NCBI GenBank assembly: GCA_038253325.1
Contig: JBBSHE010000002.1
Span: forward strand, 56,761-120,760
Length of the DNA: 64,000 nucleotides
From: JBBSHE01 sp038253325
Lineage (GTDB): Bacteria > Actinomycetota > Actinomycetes > Propionibacteriales > Nocardioidaceae
Direction: 5' to 3'
Part shown: positions 34,505 to 42,997 of the stretch, piece by piece
Position numbering within the stretch: position 1 is the stretch's first letter
Layout of the letters: each line of letters starts with the position of its first letter
The notes under the pieces: generated by a model
Told to the model about the DNA's origin: nothing
Databases searched by the model: none
What the model saw: the letters and a program-made list of their open reading frames with translations, nothing else
Position numbers and translations under genes: made by a program

Positions 34505-34782
34505 TCAGTGCCACCAGATCGGGATGGCTGGGCGCTCGCCGGGCAGCAGGATCCGCGGACGCGAGCAGGACTGATGTCAGGAGTACATGGTGCAGGCAAC
34601 GTTAGCGGCATGTTCAATCGGCCGCCAAGCCGTTTCACATGGTCGGTATCTTCGACTCCATCGAGCAGCGCGTTACCGGGTCTGCCCGGCGTCGGTTCGA
34701 CGTGACCAAATTGTTATCCTCAGATCAGCCGAATCGCTGTGAAACAAGGGGATTCCGGCCAGAAACTGTCGGTGGGCTCGCA

Positions 34783-34788
34783 TACGGT
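34783..34788 (+). promoter_or_regulatory. Candidate -10 of the DUF222/HNH gene (leaderless)
   Basis: TACGGT with 6 nt to the ATG at 34795. This favours that ATG over the in-frame one at 34639. Confidence 0.45.
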
Positions 34789-34794
34789 CTTGTC

Positions 34795-36468
34795 ATGTCC
34801 ATTGAAAGCGGCTCGACCGAAAGTCGCTCGCCCGACCCGGTGGCCCTTGCGGTTGAGTCGGCCGAGTCCGCTCTCCAGGGCCTTGCGACGGTCGACGCTG
34901 CATCGGTGGACCCGTTGGACCTCGGTGACCTGTTGGTTCGGGCCGAGGCGATGATCGACGCTCTCACCGGCACGGTCGCCGATTGGACCCGCCTGTTCAC
35001 GGATCAGGACGGGCCGCGACAGGCCGGCTCGCCTGGGTTGGCCGCGTGGAGCCGACAGCATCTGCGGTTGACCCCGGCGGATGCAGCCCAGCGTCTGAAG
35101 ACCGGACGGGCGCTCGCTGTGTTGCCGAAGACTCGTCGGGCGTTGCGGGAGGGACGGATCAACTACCGGCATGCGACGGCTGTCGCCACCGCCGTGAAGC
35201 TGCTGGGATCCGACGTGGTCGGCGAGTTCGAGGACGTTCTGCTCGACGTCGCCTACCGGTGTGATGCGACCGCCGTCCGGGAAGCGGTTGTCAAGCTGCG
35301 TGACCTGCTGGGCCCGGATGCAGCGGACGCCGAGTACGTGAAGAATCTCGACCGGCGCGATGTCACGGTGGCGCAGACCATTGGTGGGTTCGAGATTCGG
35401 GGGTTCGTCGATCCGGAGACCGGCACCATGGTGAAACAGGTCCTGTACGCCGGTGCGAAACCGGTCGCGACCGGCGATGGCGAACCCGACGACGTGCGGA
35501 CCTCCGGCCAGCGTCGGGTCGACGCGCTGCGGGACATCTTCCGGGCGCAGCTCGATCACGGGTTGCCGACCGACCGGGGGATCCGGCCACACCTGTTCGT
35601 GACGGTCACACTGGACCAGCTGCACGCGATCACCCAAACGGCTGCGAATGCAGGGTTGCCGGCGAAGGCGATCAAGGGTGTGGTCGACCCGGCGACGTTG
35701 GACGGCTACGGCCCCATTACCTCGACCCTGGCCGCCCGGTTGGCGTGTGACTGTCAGATCACACCGGTGATCGTGGACCGCCCGGGCGCGTACCCGAATG
35801 TTCTCGACGTCGGACGCACCCGACGGCTGGCGACGTTGAAGCAGCGTGCCGCGATCCGGATCCGCCAGGGCGGGCAGTGCGCGAACCCCGGTTGTCACAA
35901 CACGCACCTCGAGATCCACCACTACGTTCCCTGGTCGGCCGGTGGGACCACCGACCTGGCGGTTCTGGGTGGCTACTGCACCCGCTGTCACCACCTGATC
36001 CACGCCGGCCTCCTTGTCGTCAAGCGGAGCCGTGACGGGACCTGGAGCCATCGTGACGTCCGCGGACGCAAGCTCGCCGACCATCGCCGCACCGTCGAAG
36101 AGGCCAACCACGATTACCTCGCTGGACTCTCCGACAGCTGGCCGGCATCACGCCGCGGCACCGTTCGCGACGACGGGGGCATCGACCCGAACCCCGCGAC
36201 GGGCGGCGGCGATGGCATCGGCGGCGATGGCATCAGCGATCACCAACCCGCCGCCGGGATACCGATGAGCACCCGAAGCTGCCGCGAGGCGCTGTTCACC
36301 GCATGCATGGACAGATTCGGCCCTGAGCCGTCGCCGTCGAAGCGATGGCACCGGACCGCCGACCTGCACACCAGGACCGCCCTGCGCGGACGCACGCGAG
36401 ACGGCCGGCAGACGTGCATCCCCGCGACCATCACGTACCACCCAAGAGCCGGACCCGACCCGCCCTGA
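34795..36468 (+). CDS. DUF222/HNH endonuclease-domain protein (13E12 repeat family)
   Basis: 557 residues from the ATG at 34795. An in-frame ATG at 34639 would add 52 poorly conserved residues. The N-terminal DUF222 region (LDLGDLLVRAEAMIDALTGTVADW to about residue 330) is helical. A C-terminal HNH site follows: CANPGCHNTHLEIHHYVPWSAGGTTDLAVLGGYCTRCHHLIH, with the two CxxC-like zinc pairs and IHH catalytic histidine. These proteins are abundant and multi-copy in actinobacteria; mobile-element or nuclease roles are suspected but unproven. The C-terminal tail (after about 470) is low-complexity Gly/Asp and Arg. Confidence 0.85.
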   Translation: MSIESGSTESRSPDPVALAVESAESALQGLATVDAASVDPLDLGDLLVRAEAMIDALTGTVADWTRLFTDQDGPRQAGSPGLAAWSRQHLRLTPADAAQRLKTGRALAVLPKTRRALREGRINYRHATAVATAVKLLGSDVVGEFEDVLLDVAYRCDATAVREAVVKLRDLLGPDAADAEYVKNLDRRDVTVAQTIGGFEIRGFVDPETGTMVKQVLYAGAKPVATGDGEPDDVRTSGQRRVDALRDIFRAQLDHGLPTDRGIRPHLFVTVTLDQLHAITQTAANAGLPAKAIKGVVDPATLDGYGPITSTLAARLACDCQITPVIVDRPGAYPNVLDVGRTRRLATLKQRAAIRIRQGGQCANPGCHNTHLEIHHYVPWSAGGTTDLAVLGGYCTRCHHLIHAGLLVVKRSRDGTWSHRDVRGRKLADHRRTVEEANHDYLAGLSDSWPASRRGTVRDDGGIDPNPATGGGDGIGGDGISDHQPAAGIPMSTRSCREALFTACMDRFGPEPSPSKRWHRTADLHTRTALRGRTRDGRQTCIPATITYHPRAGPDPP

Positions 36469-36484
36469 TCCGTGGCGGCCCGCT

Positions 36485-36511
36485 CCTGCGGTCCCGCAGG
36501 GAGACCGCAGG
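36485..36511. terminator. GC-rich stem-loop after the HNH gene
   Basis: CCTGCGGTC (36485-36493) pairs perfectly with 36503-36511 around a 9-nt loop, starting 17 bp after the stop of the HNH gene. No T-run follows, so it would be a factor-independent terminator only in the loose actinobacterial sense. Confidence 0.3.
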
Positions 36512-36517
36512 CCCGGG

Positions 36518-36523
36518 TAGCGT
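36518..36523 (+). promoter_or_regulatory. Candidate -10 of the nucleotidyltransferase gene (leaderless)
   Basis: TAGCGT with 8 nt to the ATG at 36532. Confidence 0.4.
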
Positions 36524-36531
36524 GCACGACG

Positions 36532-37179
36532 ATGACGACGTATCCCGTGCAGCAGCCGTCCGATCCGGAGGAGGTCGCGTTCCGACGGACGTACGGCGCC
36601 TGGGCTGTCATTCGCCCGACCGACGTCCGTAACGTCCTGGCGGGGTTCGACGAGCCCTGGTGGGTCGCCGGTGGTTGGGCGATCGACGCGTTCACCGACT
36701 CCGCCCGCGACCACGACGACATCGACGTGTCCATCTTCCGCCGCGACCTGCCAGCGCTACGAACGGCTCTCGATGGCCGGCTGCACATCTGGTCGGCGGG
36801 CGACGGCGCCCTGCGCCCGGTCGTCGACAAGTGGCCCGAGCCTCACCCGGACGCCGACCAGGTCTGGCTGCGCGAGGACGCAAGTTCGCCGTGGTTGGTC
36901 GACGTGCTGCTCAACCCCGACCAGAACGGTGCCTGGGTCAACCGCCGAGACCAGACGATGGTGAGGCCGCTCGACGAGGTCAGCTGGATCGCCGACGACG
37001 GTGTCCGCTACCTCAACCCGGAGATCGTGCTGATCTTCAAGGCGAAGCTCACCCGCCCGAAGGACCGGATCGATCTCGACCGGACGCTCCCCTTGCTGGC
37101 CGAGGCTCAACGCCGACTGCTCGAGGTATACCTCGAGCAGGAGCATCCAGGGCACGAATGGCTCACGTTGTTGCGGTGA
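36532..37179 (+). CDS. Nucleotidyltransferase-fold protein (MNT/ANT(2'')-like)
   Basis: 215 residues from the ATG at 36532. The polymerase-beta-type nucleotidyltransferase core is visible: WWVAGGWAIDAF (glycine-rich helix turn) followed by DHDDIDVSIFRRD, with the two metal-binding acids, and a distal acidic strand in WLVDVLLNPD. LNPEIVLIFKAKLTRPKDRIDLD closes the domain. This pattern is shared by aminoglycoside 2''-adenylyltransferase-like proteins of soil actinobacteria. The acceptor is unknown and resistance should not be assumed. It lies upstream of the cysteine desulfurase gene. Confidence 0.75.
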   Translation: MTTYPVQQPSDPEEVAFRRTYGAWAVIRPTDVRNVLAGFDEPWWVAGGWAIDAFTDSARDHDDIDVSIFRRDLPALRTALDGRLHIWSAGDGALRPVVDKWPEPHPDADQVWLREDASSPWLVDVLLNPDQNGAWVNRRDQTMVRPLDEVSWIADDGVRYLNPEIVLIFKAKLTRPKDRIDLDRTLPLLAEAQRRLLEVYLEQEHPGHEWLTLLR

Positions 37180-37205
37180 ACAGGCGCACTACCCTGGTGG
37201 ATGCG

Positions 37206-38423
37206 ATGACGACTCACTCGACCGAGCCGCGGCAGATCGTCTACCTCGATCACGCGGCAACCACGCCCATGGTCCCCGAGGCGATCGCCGCGATGACCGC
37301 GCAGCTGAGCCATCTCGGGAACGCGTCATCGCTGCACGGGTCGGGTCGAGCGGCCCGCCGGGTCGTGGAAGAGTCCCGCGAGACGATCGCCCAGGCGTTG
37401 GGAGCGCGGCCCTCCGAGGTGATCGTCACCTCCGGCGGCACCGAGGCCGACAACCTGGCGCTCAAGGGGCTGTACTGGCAGCGGCGCGCGGAGGATGCGC
37501 TGCGCACGGTCGTCGTGTCGACGGCGATCGAGCACCACGCCGTACTCGATCCGCTGCAGTGGCTGGCGGCCGAGGAGGGCGCGGACGTACGGCTGCTTCC
37601 GGTCGACCGGGACGGACGGCTCGGCGTCGATGCGCTGGAGGCGCTCATCGACGCCGAACACGAACGGATCGCGCTGGTGTCGGTGATGTGGGCGAACAAC
37701 GAGGTCGGCACGATCCAGCCGATCGACGATGTCGTACGAATGGCGGCCGCACATGGCATCCCGGTTCACACCGACGCTGTCCAGGCGGTCGGCCAGCTGC
37801 CCGTCGACTTCGCGGCATCCGGGGTGGATGCTCTCACCCTGACCGGGCACAAGATCGGCGGCCCGTACGGCGTCGGCGCCCTGCTCCTGGGCCGCGACGT
37901 GGAAGCGATGCCATTGCTGCACGGCGGTGGTCAGGAGCGTGACGTCCGCTCGGGCACGCTGGACGTTCCCGCGATCGCCGGGTTCGCCGCAGCCACCGAG
38001 CTGGCCGCCAAGCGACAGGCCGACCATGGCGTCGCGCTGACCGCCCTGCGCGACGAGCTGGTCGCCCGGGTGCAGCAGGTCGTGCCGGACGCGCAGCTCA
38101 ACGGGCCTGCCGATGGCGGCCGGCTGCCAGGCAATGTCCACCTTTCGTTCCCCGGATGCGAGGGGGACTCGCTGCTGATGCTGCTCGACGCCCAGGGCAT
38201 CGAGTGCTCGACCGGTTCCGCGTGCAACGCGGGCGTACCTCAAGCAAGCCATGTCCTGCTCGCGATGGGACGCGACGATGCGACCGCGCGAGGTTCGCTG
38301 CGATTCTCCCTCGGGCACACGTCGAGCCGGTCGGACATCGACCGGCTCGGTGTGGCGATCGGCCCAGCGGTCCAACGGGCCCGCGCCGCCATGCCCACGG
38401 GCACACCCGGTGACTCTCGATGA
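37206..38423 (+). CDS. Cysteine desulfurase (NifS/IscS-like)
   Basis: 405 residues, class V PLP enzyme. It removes sulfur from cysteine to form an enzyme persulfide. YLDHAATTPM opens the fold, TSGGTEADNLALKG binds phosphate, the PLP Lys is in LTGHKIGGPYGVGALLL, and the mobile-loop Cys is in IECSTGSACNAGVPQASHVLLAMG. The start is ATG 37206 after a TACCCT -10-like element at 37190. The stop overlaps the mnmA ATG (ATGA), so its sulfur is very likely delivered to MnmA for tRNA thiolation. Confidence 0.94.
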   Translation: MTTHSTEPRQIVYLDHAATTPMVPEAIAAMTAQLSHLGNASSLHGSGRAARRVVEESRETIAQALGARPSEVIVTSGGTEADNLALKGLYWQRRAEDALRTVVVSTAIEHHAVLDPLQWLAAEEGADVRLLPVDRDGRLGVDALEALIDAEHERIALVSVMWANNEVGTIQPIDDVVRMAAAHGIPVHTDAVQAVGQLPVDFAASGVDALTLTGHKIGGPYGVGALLLGRDVEAMPLLHGGGQERDVRSGTLDVPAIAGFAAATELAAKRQADHGVALTALRDELVARVQQVVPDAQLNGPADGGRLPGNVHLSFPGCEGDSLLMLLDAQGIECSTGSACNAGVPQASHVLLAMGRDDATARGSLRFSLGHTSSRSDIDRLGVAIGPAVQRARAAMPTGTPGDSR

Positions 38424-39508
38424 AGGTGCTGGCCGCAATGTCGGGCGGGGTCGACTCCGCGGTGGCAGCCGCCCGGGCCGTCGACGCGGGACACGACGTC
38501 ACCGGAATCCATCTGGCGTTGTCGCGCAACCCGAAGTCGTACCGGTCGGGTGCGCGCGGCTGCTGCACGATCGAGGATGCGAACGACGCTCGGCGCGCGG
38601 CCGACGTGATCGGGATCCCGTTCTACGTCTGGGACATGAGTGACCGGTTCCACGCCGACGTGGTCGAGGACTTCCTTGCCGAGTACGACGCCGGTCGCAC
38701 TCCGAATCCTTGCCTACGCTGCAACGAGAAGATCAAGTTCGCCGCCGTGCTCGACCGCGGCATTGCGCTCGGCTTCGACGCCGTCGCGACGGGCCACTAC
38801 GCCCGTCTCGAGCGAGGGCCGAGCGGCCTGGTCGAGATACACCGTGCCGTCGACCACGCCAAGGACCAGTCGTACGTCCTCGGTGTGCTGACCCAGGACC
38901 AGCTTGCACACTCGATGTTCCCGCTCGGCGACACGACGAAGCCGGCAATCCGCGCCGAAGCCGAGCGGCGCGGAATCGCGGTGGCGGCCAAGCCGGACAG
39001 CCACGACATCTGCTTCATCTCCGACGGCGACACCGGCGGTTGGTTGGCCGAGAAGCTCGGTACGGATGCGGGAACCATCGTCGACCAAGCCGGTCAGGTC
39101 ATCGGCGACCACGACGGCACGTACCGCTTCACCATCGGGCAACGTCGCGGCCTGCGACTCGGGGTTCCGGCCGAGGACGGTAGGCCACGGTACGTGCTCG
39201 ACATCGAGCCGGCGACGCAGACGGTCACCGTGGGACCGCGGTCGGCCCTCGCGGTCGACGCGATCACGGGCGTCCACCCGCGCTGGTGCGGCGCCGCGCC
39301 CGCCGGTGAGCTGAGGTGCACGGTCCAGCTGCGGGCGCACGGTGAGGAGCACCCCGCCGTCGTACGTGTCGAGGCAGCTTCGCTACGGATCGAGCTTCTG
39401 GAGCCGGCCTACGGCATCGCACCCGGCCAGTCGGCCGTGATCTACGACCGAACGCGGGTGGTCGGCTCGTCGACGATCGCCCAGACGTACGCCACGGCGC
39501 ACATCTGA
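38420..39508 (+). CDS. mnmA: tRNA-specific 2-thiouridylase
   Basis: 362 residues. It makes s2U at wobble U34 of tRNA Lys, Glu and Gln. The ATP-PPi loop SGGVDSAVAA is at the N-terminus. The catalytic Cys is in TPNPCLRCNEKIKF and the second Cys in SHDICFISDGD, both required for persulfide transfer. TGHYAR, KDQSYVL and FTIGQRRGL are family signatures. It is translationally coupled to the cysteine desulfurase. Confidence 0.96.
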   Translation: MKVLAAMSGGVDSAVAAARAVDAGHDVTGIHLALSRNPKSYRSGARGCCTIEDANDARRAADVIGIPFYVWDMSDRFHADVVEDFLAEYDAGRTPNPCLRCNEKIKFAAVLDRGIALGFDAVATGHYARLERGPSGLVEIHRAVDHAKDQSYVLGVLTQDQLAHSMFPLGDTTKPAIRAEAERRGIAVAAKPDSHDICFISDGDTGGWLAEKLGTDAGTIVDQAGQVIGDHDGTYRFTIGQRRGLRLGVPAEDGRPRYVLDIEPATQTVTVGPRSALAVDAITGVHPRWCGAAPAGELRCTVQLRAHGEEHPAVVRVEAASLRIELLEPAYGIAPGQSAVIYDRTRVVGSSTIAQTYATAHI

Positions 39509-39518
39509 TGACGCGGCG

Positions 39519-40514
39519 GTGAGGGCAACCGGCATCGGCTCGATGCCCGGCACGGACGCCCGAGAGTCACAGACCGTCGTGATGGGAGAGCTGCCCGAGT
39601 TCCCGTTCCTGGTCGAGCTGCCGGAGCTCGGGCCGGCCGCCTCCATGGTCGGGCGCACGACTGGGGTCATCAGTGGTCTCGGCTTCGACCTTCAGCCGGC
39701 CGGCTGGCGCCTGACGGACGCGGCCGGATTGGACCAGCGGCGAGCCAGGTCGTTGCTCGTTGAGCAGCTCGACATCCTCGAGGAGCTCGCCGAGGGTTAC
39801 CGAGGTCGGCTCAAGGTGCAGGTCGCCGGGCCTTGGACGCTCGCCGCGACGATGGAGCGGCCGCGCGGTGATCGGTTGATCGGCGACCACGGAGCATGTC
39901 GCGAGCTCGCCCAGGCCCTTGCTGACGGCGTCCGTTCCCATGTCGAGGACGTACGCCGGCGGGTGCCGGGAGCACAGCTCGTCGTCCAGGTGGACGAACC
40001 CGCCCTGCCGGGAGTGCTCGCCGCGCAGATCCCGACCGCCTCGGGTCTCGGTCGCCATCGGTCCGTCGACGCGCCGGTTGCCTCAGCCGCGCTCGGCTGG
40101 GTCTTCGACGCGGTGCGCACGCCGGCAGCGACACCGGTCCTGCACTGCTGCGCGGTCGACGTCCCCGTGCGGCTCGTCGTCGACGCCGGTGCGGCCGGGG
40201 TCTCCATAGACGTCGAACGGCTCGGGCAGCCGTCGTACGACGCGATCGGCGAGACGTTGTCCGCCGGCGGTGAGCTCTGGCTCGGCGTCCTGCCGACCGC
40301 CGCCGACCCGGAAAGGCCGCCCTCCGAGCAGGAGCTGGTCACCCGGGTGCTCCGCCTGGTCGACCAGCTCGGCTTCGACCTGGGTCAGGTCGCTGACCAG
40401 CTCGTCATCACGCCCACGTGCGGGCTGGCCCGCGCCAGTCCGACCTCGGCACGTGGTGCACTCGCGGCGTGCAGAACGGTCGCTGCCGCCGTCGCGGGAG
40501 ACGACTCGCCTTGA
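39519..40514 (+). CDS. Cobalamin-independent methionine synthase-like protein (single catalytic domain)
   Basis: 331 residues, GTG start 11 bp after mnmA. Only the catalytic C-terminal-type barrel of the MetE family is present. GIGSMPG opens it, VQVDEPALPGVL is the substrate-site segment, and zinc ligands are suggested by LHCCAVDVP and the late TPTCGLARASP Cys. True MetE is about 750 residues; short actinobacterial and archaeal forms use other methyl donors or have unknown roles. In many actinobacteria this gene lies between mnmA and ligA, as here. The product could be methionine, but the methyl donor is unsettled. Confidence 0.8.
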   Translation: MRATGIGSMPGTDARESQTVVMGELPEFPFLVELPELGPAASMVGRTTGVISGLGFDLQPAGWRLTDAAGLDQRRARSLLVEQLDILEELAEGYRGRLKVQVAGPWTLAATMERPRGDRLIGDHGACRELAQALADGVRSHVEDVRRRVPGAQLVVQVDEPALPGVLAAQIPTASGLGRHRSVDAPVASAALGWVFDAVRTPAATPVLHCCAVDVPVRLVVDAGAAGVSIDVERLGQPSYDAIGETLSAGGELWLGVLPTAADPERPPSEQELVTRVLRLVDQLGFDLGQVADQLVITPTCGLARASPTSARGALAACRTVAAAVAGDDSP

Positions 40515-40700
40515 CGCTGCACGGTGGGCACACTGACCTGACGTGGGCCGCCCCCGACGTCGTACGCCGTGACGAACCCTTCACCGGGCCCGAGCGGGCC
40601 ATGCTCGACGGCTTCCTCGACTTCCGGCGCGCGACGTTCCTGCTCAAGTGCGCCGGGCTGACCGGTGAGCAGCTGGCGACCAGGTCCGTGCCGCCTTCCT
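40511..40700 (+). pseudogene. Truncated DUF664/DinB (mycothiol-dependent) protein
   Basis: From a TTG overlapping the previous stop, the frame encodes TWAAPDVVRRDEPFTGPERAMLDGFLDFRRATFLLKCAGLTGEQLATRSVPPS. This is the first helix region of DUF664 proteins. Just where family members continue into 'LSLLGLVRHLAEVER' the match stops, and the frame runs antisense through the minus-strand lipoprotein gene. The metal-binding histidines are gone. It looks like a gene cut at about 40700, next to the lipoprotein stop at 40729, as if the lipoprotein/peptidase pair was inserted there. Confidence 0.65.
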
Positions 40701-40728
40701 CGGATCGATGGCGTCGTCGGGACGTGAG

Positions 40729-41397
40729 TCACCGCGGGCACATCGGCGCAACTGCGGCATCCTTTCGGACCAGGTCGCGGTACGACGTCATCGACATCCA
40801 CCCGTGGTCCTGGACGAACCACTGGCCGACGTGCGCAGCCGAGTCAGCCGTCAGTGAGTCGGTGCTGAGGTACGTCGATCGTTGTTCCGCGTCGCTACGA
40901 ACCCGGATCCGGAGAGTGTCTGCGATACGCCAGTCGGTGTTCACCGGTCGGGACTCACGGAAGCCGCGCGGCGCTTTGCCGACGGTGAGGTAGCTGAGCG
41001 GCGCGGCTCGGCGGCCTGGGGTCAGGATCCAGGTCTCGAGGGGATCGCCTTGCCGGTCGTTGAACTGCACGTCGACTCCCGTGACGCGGGCGCAGACGGC
41101 GCCCATCCAGAGCACCAGCCGACCGTCACCGGTGACGCGGGCACCGCCTTCGTACTGGGTGAGCGGCTTGCTCTGCGGGTCACAGCCGACCAGCGCGACG
41201 CCCATCAGCAGAGTGCCGGCCAGCAGAGTGCCGGCCAGCAGGACGCCGGCAGGCAGAACACCGGCCAGCAGGACGCCGGCCCGCAGAACACCGGCCCGCA
41301 GAGCACCGGCCCGCAGAACACCGGCCCGCGCCCCGGCGCTCAGCAGGAGTAGCCGCCGTCGTCGAGGCCGGCTTCCTGCTCGTACTCGTTGTCGCAC
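40729..41397 (-). CDS. Lipoprotein with repeat-extended signal peptide
   Basis: 222 residues from the GTG at 41397, overlapping the end of the peptidase gene by 58 bp. The N-terminus is strongly basic (GSRPRRRR, about 8-15), then hydrophobic for over 50 residues, ending in the lipobox VALVGC with Cys72. Lipoprotein signals are usually about 20-30 residues. The extra length is eight five-residue units (AGVLR/AGVLL/AGTLL) encoded by a 15-bp tandem repeat. The only ATG close to the lipobox would leave 7 residues, too few. The mature part (about 150 aa; YEGGARVTGDGRLVLWMGAVC, WILTPGRRAAPLSYLTVGKAP) matches no family I know. Confidence 0.7.
   Translation of the reverse strand: MRQRVRAGSRPRRRRLLLLSAGARAGVLRAGALRAGVLRAGVLLAGVLPAGVLLAGTLLAGTLLMGVALVGCDPQSKPLTQYEGGARVTGDGRLVLWMGAVCARVTGVDVQFNDRQGDPLETWILTPGRRAAPLSYLTVGKAPRGFRESRPVNTDWRIADTLRIRVRSDAEQRSTYLSTDSLTADSAAHVGQWFVQDHGWMSMTSYRDLVRKDAAVAPMCPR
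41206..41325 (-). repeat. 8 x 15-bp tandem repeat inside a lipoprotein signal peptide
   Basis: Eight exact 15-bp units (plus-strand consensus CmGCAGrrCrCCGGC) run without gaps. Read on the minus strand they give Ala-Gly-Val/Ala/Thr-Leu-Arg/Leu/Pro. Unit-to-unit differences are single substitutions, mostly in the last residue of each unit. Confidence 0.9.
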
Positions 41398-42878
41398 GGG
41401 TCGCGCTCCTCCGGAAGCCACATCTTGAACGGACCCCATCCTCGCCATGTCCAGTTTGTCGACGCATCGAGGTACCGGGCGATGAAGTCGGTGTACCCGT
41501 ATCGCGCCCACTGGTCGGAGTGGATGCTCTCGTGGTGGAGGAGCCGATCCAGGGTGTGCGCCGTGTCGTCTGCATTCGCGTTGGGGTTGTGACCCGACTC
41601 GATGATGTTGATCAGCGCCTGCTTCGGGTCGTCGGGGTTGCCGTTCAGCATGAAGATGTCACCCCAGGTCGTACCGCCGTTCTGGCTGAACATGTCGACG
41701 ATGGGGTTGCCTCCCATCCCCATCATGGTGCCCATCGGGGTGGCGATAAGGGCGCCGCCGGTGTGGAGCACGAGCTGGACGTCGCCGTCGTAGCTGAAAC
41801 CGTTCTTGCCGTGGTTTTCGGCCTTCGACGGTTCACCACCGTTGACGAGCTGGGTCAGCTCCACGATCTGACGCGCGTCGCCGGCCGACGTGATGACGAA
41901 GAACATCTTGCCGTTCGGTTCCTTGACCATCTGCAGCCCGTCGAGCGTGTCGAACGTGTGGAGGTCCACGCCCTCCTGGCGTGCCCGGTCGACGATCTGC
42001 GCGGGCGTGAGACCGGTCGCAAGCGTCGCCTTGATCCACGCCTCGTAGATGGCCCCCGGCACGTCCTTCTGGCCGAGCAGTCCGGCGTTCCTGAGACTCT
42101 GCACGCTCTGCGCGACCCGCAGCTCTTGCAGGAGTCTCGGCGGCAGTCCGTCGATCAGACCGGTGAACGCGAAGGGCGGGTTGACCAGCAGCTCGGGATG
42201 GGATTTCAGATAGTCGACCAGCTCGCGCTGCAACGAAGCCGGCATGGTGATCCCGCTGAAGTCGGCGTTGGGATAGAGCACGACCGCGTACGGGGGCAGT
42301 GCCCCGGCCGCCCAGAGAGTCCGGAGGTTCGCCTCGGTCGGGCCCTTTTGGAGCATCGTGCCGACGGTCCCCGCTGCCTTGTCCAGGTGAGCGTCGAGCT
42401 GCGCATGCTCCCTGGTGAGCTGGTTGATCAACGCCACCCGTCCCGCGTCGTAGGCCTTGAGGTAGTCGGCCTGCGCTTTGGCGGACTCCTTGCTCGTCGG
42501 GTGCGGGCCGGGATCCCGTTCGGTCGCGCCGAAGCTCGACGACACACCAGCGGCGTACGCCGCATTGAGCTTGCTGATCGATCGGGGTTGTGAGCTGTTG
42601 AAGTCGTAGGTGTCGACGGCGGTGCCGAAGTACTCCACGCAGCTCGCCGCGTACTCGGCCTTCTGGACCACGCTGGCTGCTCGGGTGACGGTTGCCGTAG
42701 GCGCGTCGGCGACCGGGCCTTGCAGGACCCCGGCCACTGACGCCAGGGCCCTTCGGTGGTCGGCGTCCAGGTGGGAGACCACGGTCTTGACCTTGGCGGT
42801 GCGCTGACGGGTCGCGTCGGCCGCGCTCTTGAGCTCGCTGGTCACGGGGTAGTACTCGAAGAGCGAGTACTCGTGCAT
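41340..42878 (-). CDS. Putative HExxH zinc metallopeptidase with helical N-terminal region
   Basis: 512 residues from the ATG at 42878. The N-terminal 110 residues are helical and WXG-like in feel (MHEYSLFEYYPVTSELKSAADATRQRTAKVKTVVSHLDADH), with no signal peptide. Near the C-terminus HHESIHSDQWARYGY holds an HExxH site (His449, Glu450, His453), followed 45 residues later by DNEYEQEA. The same order, HE..H..Q..RYG ... DNxxE.EA, occurs in several predicted gluzincin-like peptidases, the late Glu being the third zinc ligand. Possible export by a type VII-like route is inference. It is followed by, and overlaps, the lipoprotein gene. Confidence 0.65.
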   Translation of the reverse strand: MHEYSLFEYYPVTSELKSAADATRQRTAKVKTVVSHLDADHRRALASVAGVLQGPVADAPTATVTRAASVVQKAEYAASCVEYFGTAVDTYDFNSSQPRSISKLNAAYAAGVSSSFGATERDPGPHPTSKESAKAQADYLKAYDAGRVALINQLTREHAQLDAHLDKAAGTVGTMLQKGPTEANLRTLWAAGALPPYAVVLYPNADFSGITMPASLQRELVDYLKSHPELLVNPPFAFTGLIDGLPPRLLQELRVAQSVQSLRNAGLLGQKDVPGAIYEAWIKATLATGLTPAQIVDRARQEGVDLHTFDTLDGLQMVKEPNGKMFFVITSAGDARQIVELTQLVNGGEPSKAENHGKNGFSYDGDVQLVLHTGGALIATPMGTMMGMGGNPIVDMFSQNGGTTWGDIFMLNGNPDDPKQALINIIESGHNPNANADDTAHTLDRLLHHESIHSDQWARYGYTDFIARYLDASTNWTWRGWGPFKMWLPEERDPCDNEYEQEAGLDDGGYSC

Positions 42879-42997
42879 CGTGGCCCTCCGGTCGTGGTCT
42901 GGGCTGCTGACTCTACGGTCCGCCGGGGTCATCGACCGTAGCGATGTGGCACTGCACCGTCGGCGTCGGCGTCGGTGAGGGCGGGCAAGATAGATGC

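Noticed and set aside
34505..34794. Attenuator leader peptide before the ABC-F gene
   Set aside because: Minus-strand short frames exist, but none has a separate start and stop with a following terminator hairpin; the longest simply overlaps the gene start.
40700..40993. Continuation of the DUF664 frame as coding sequence
   Set aside because: It runs opposite the lipoprotein gene and no longer resembles the family.
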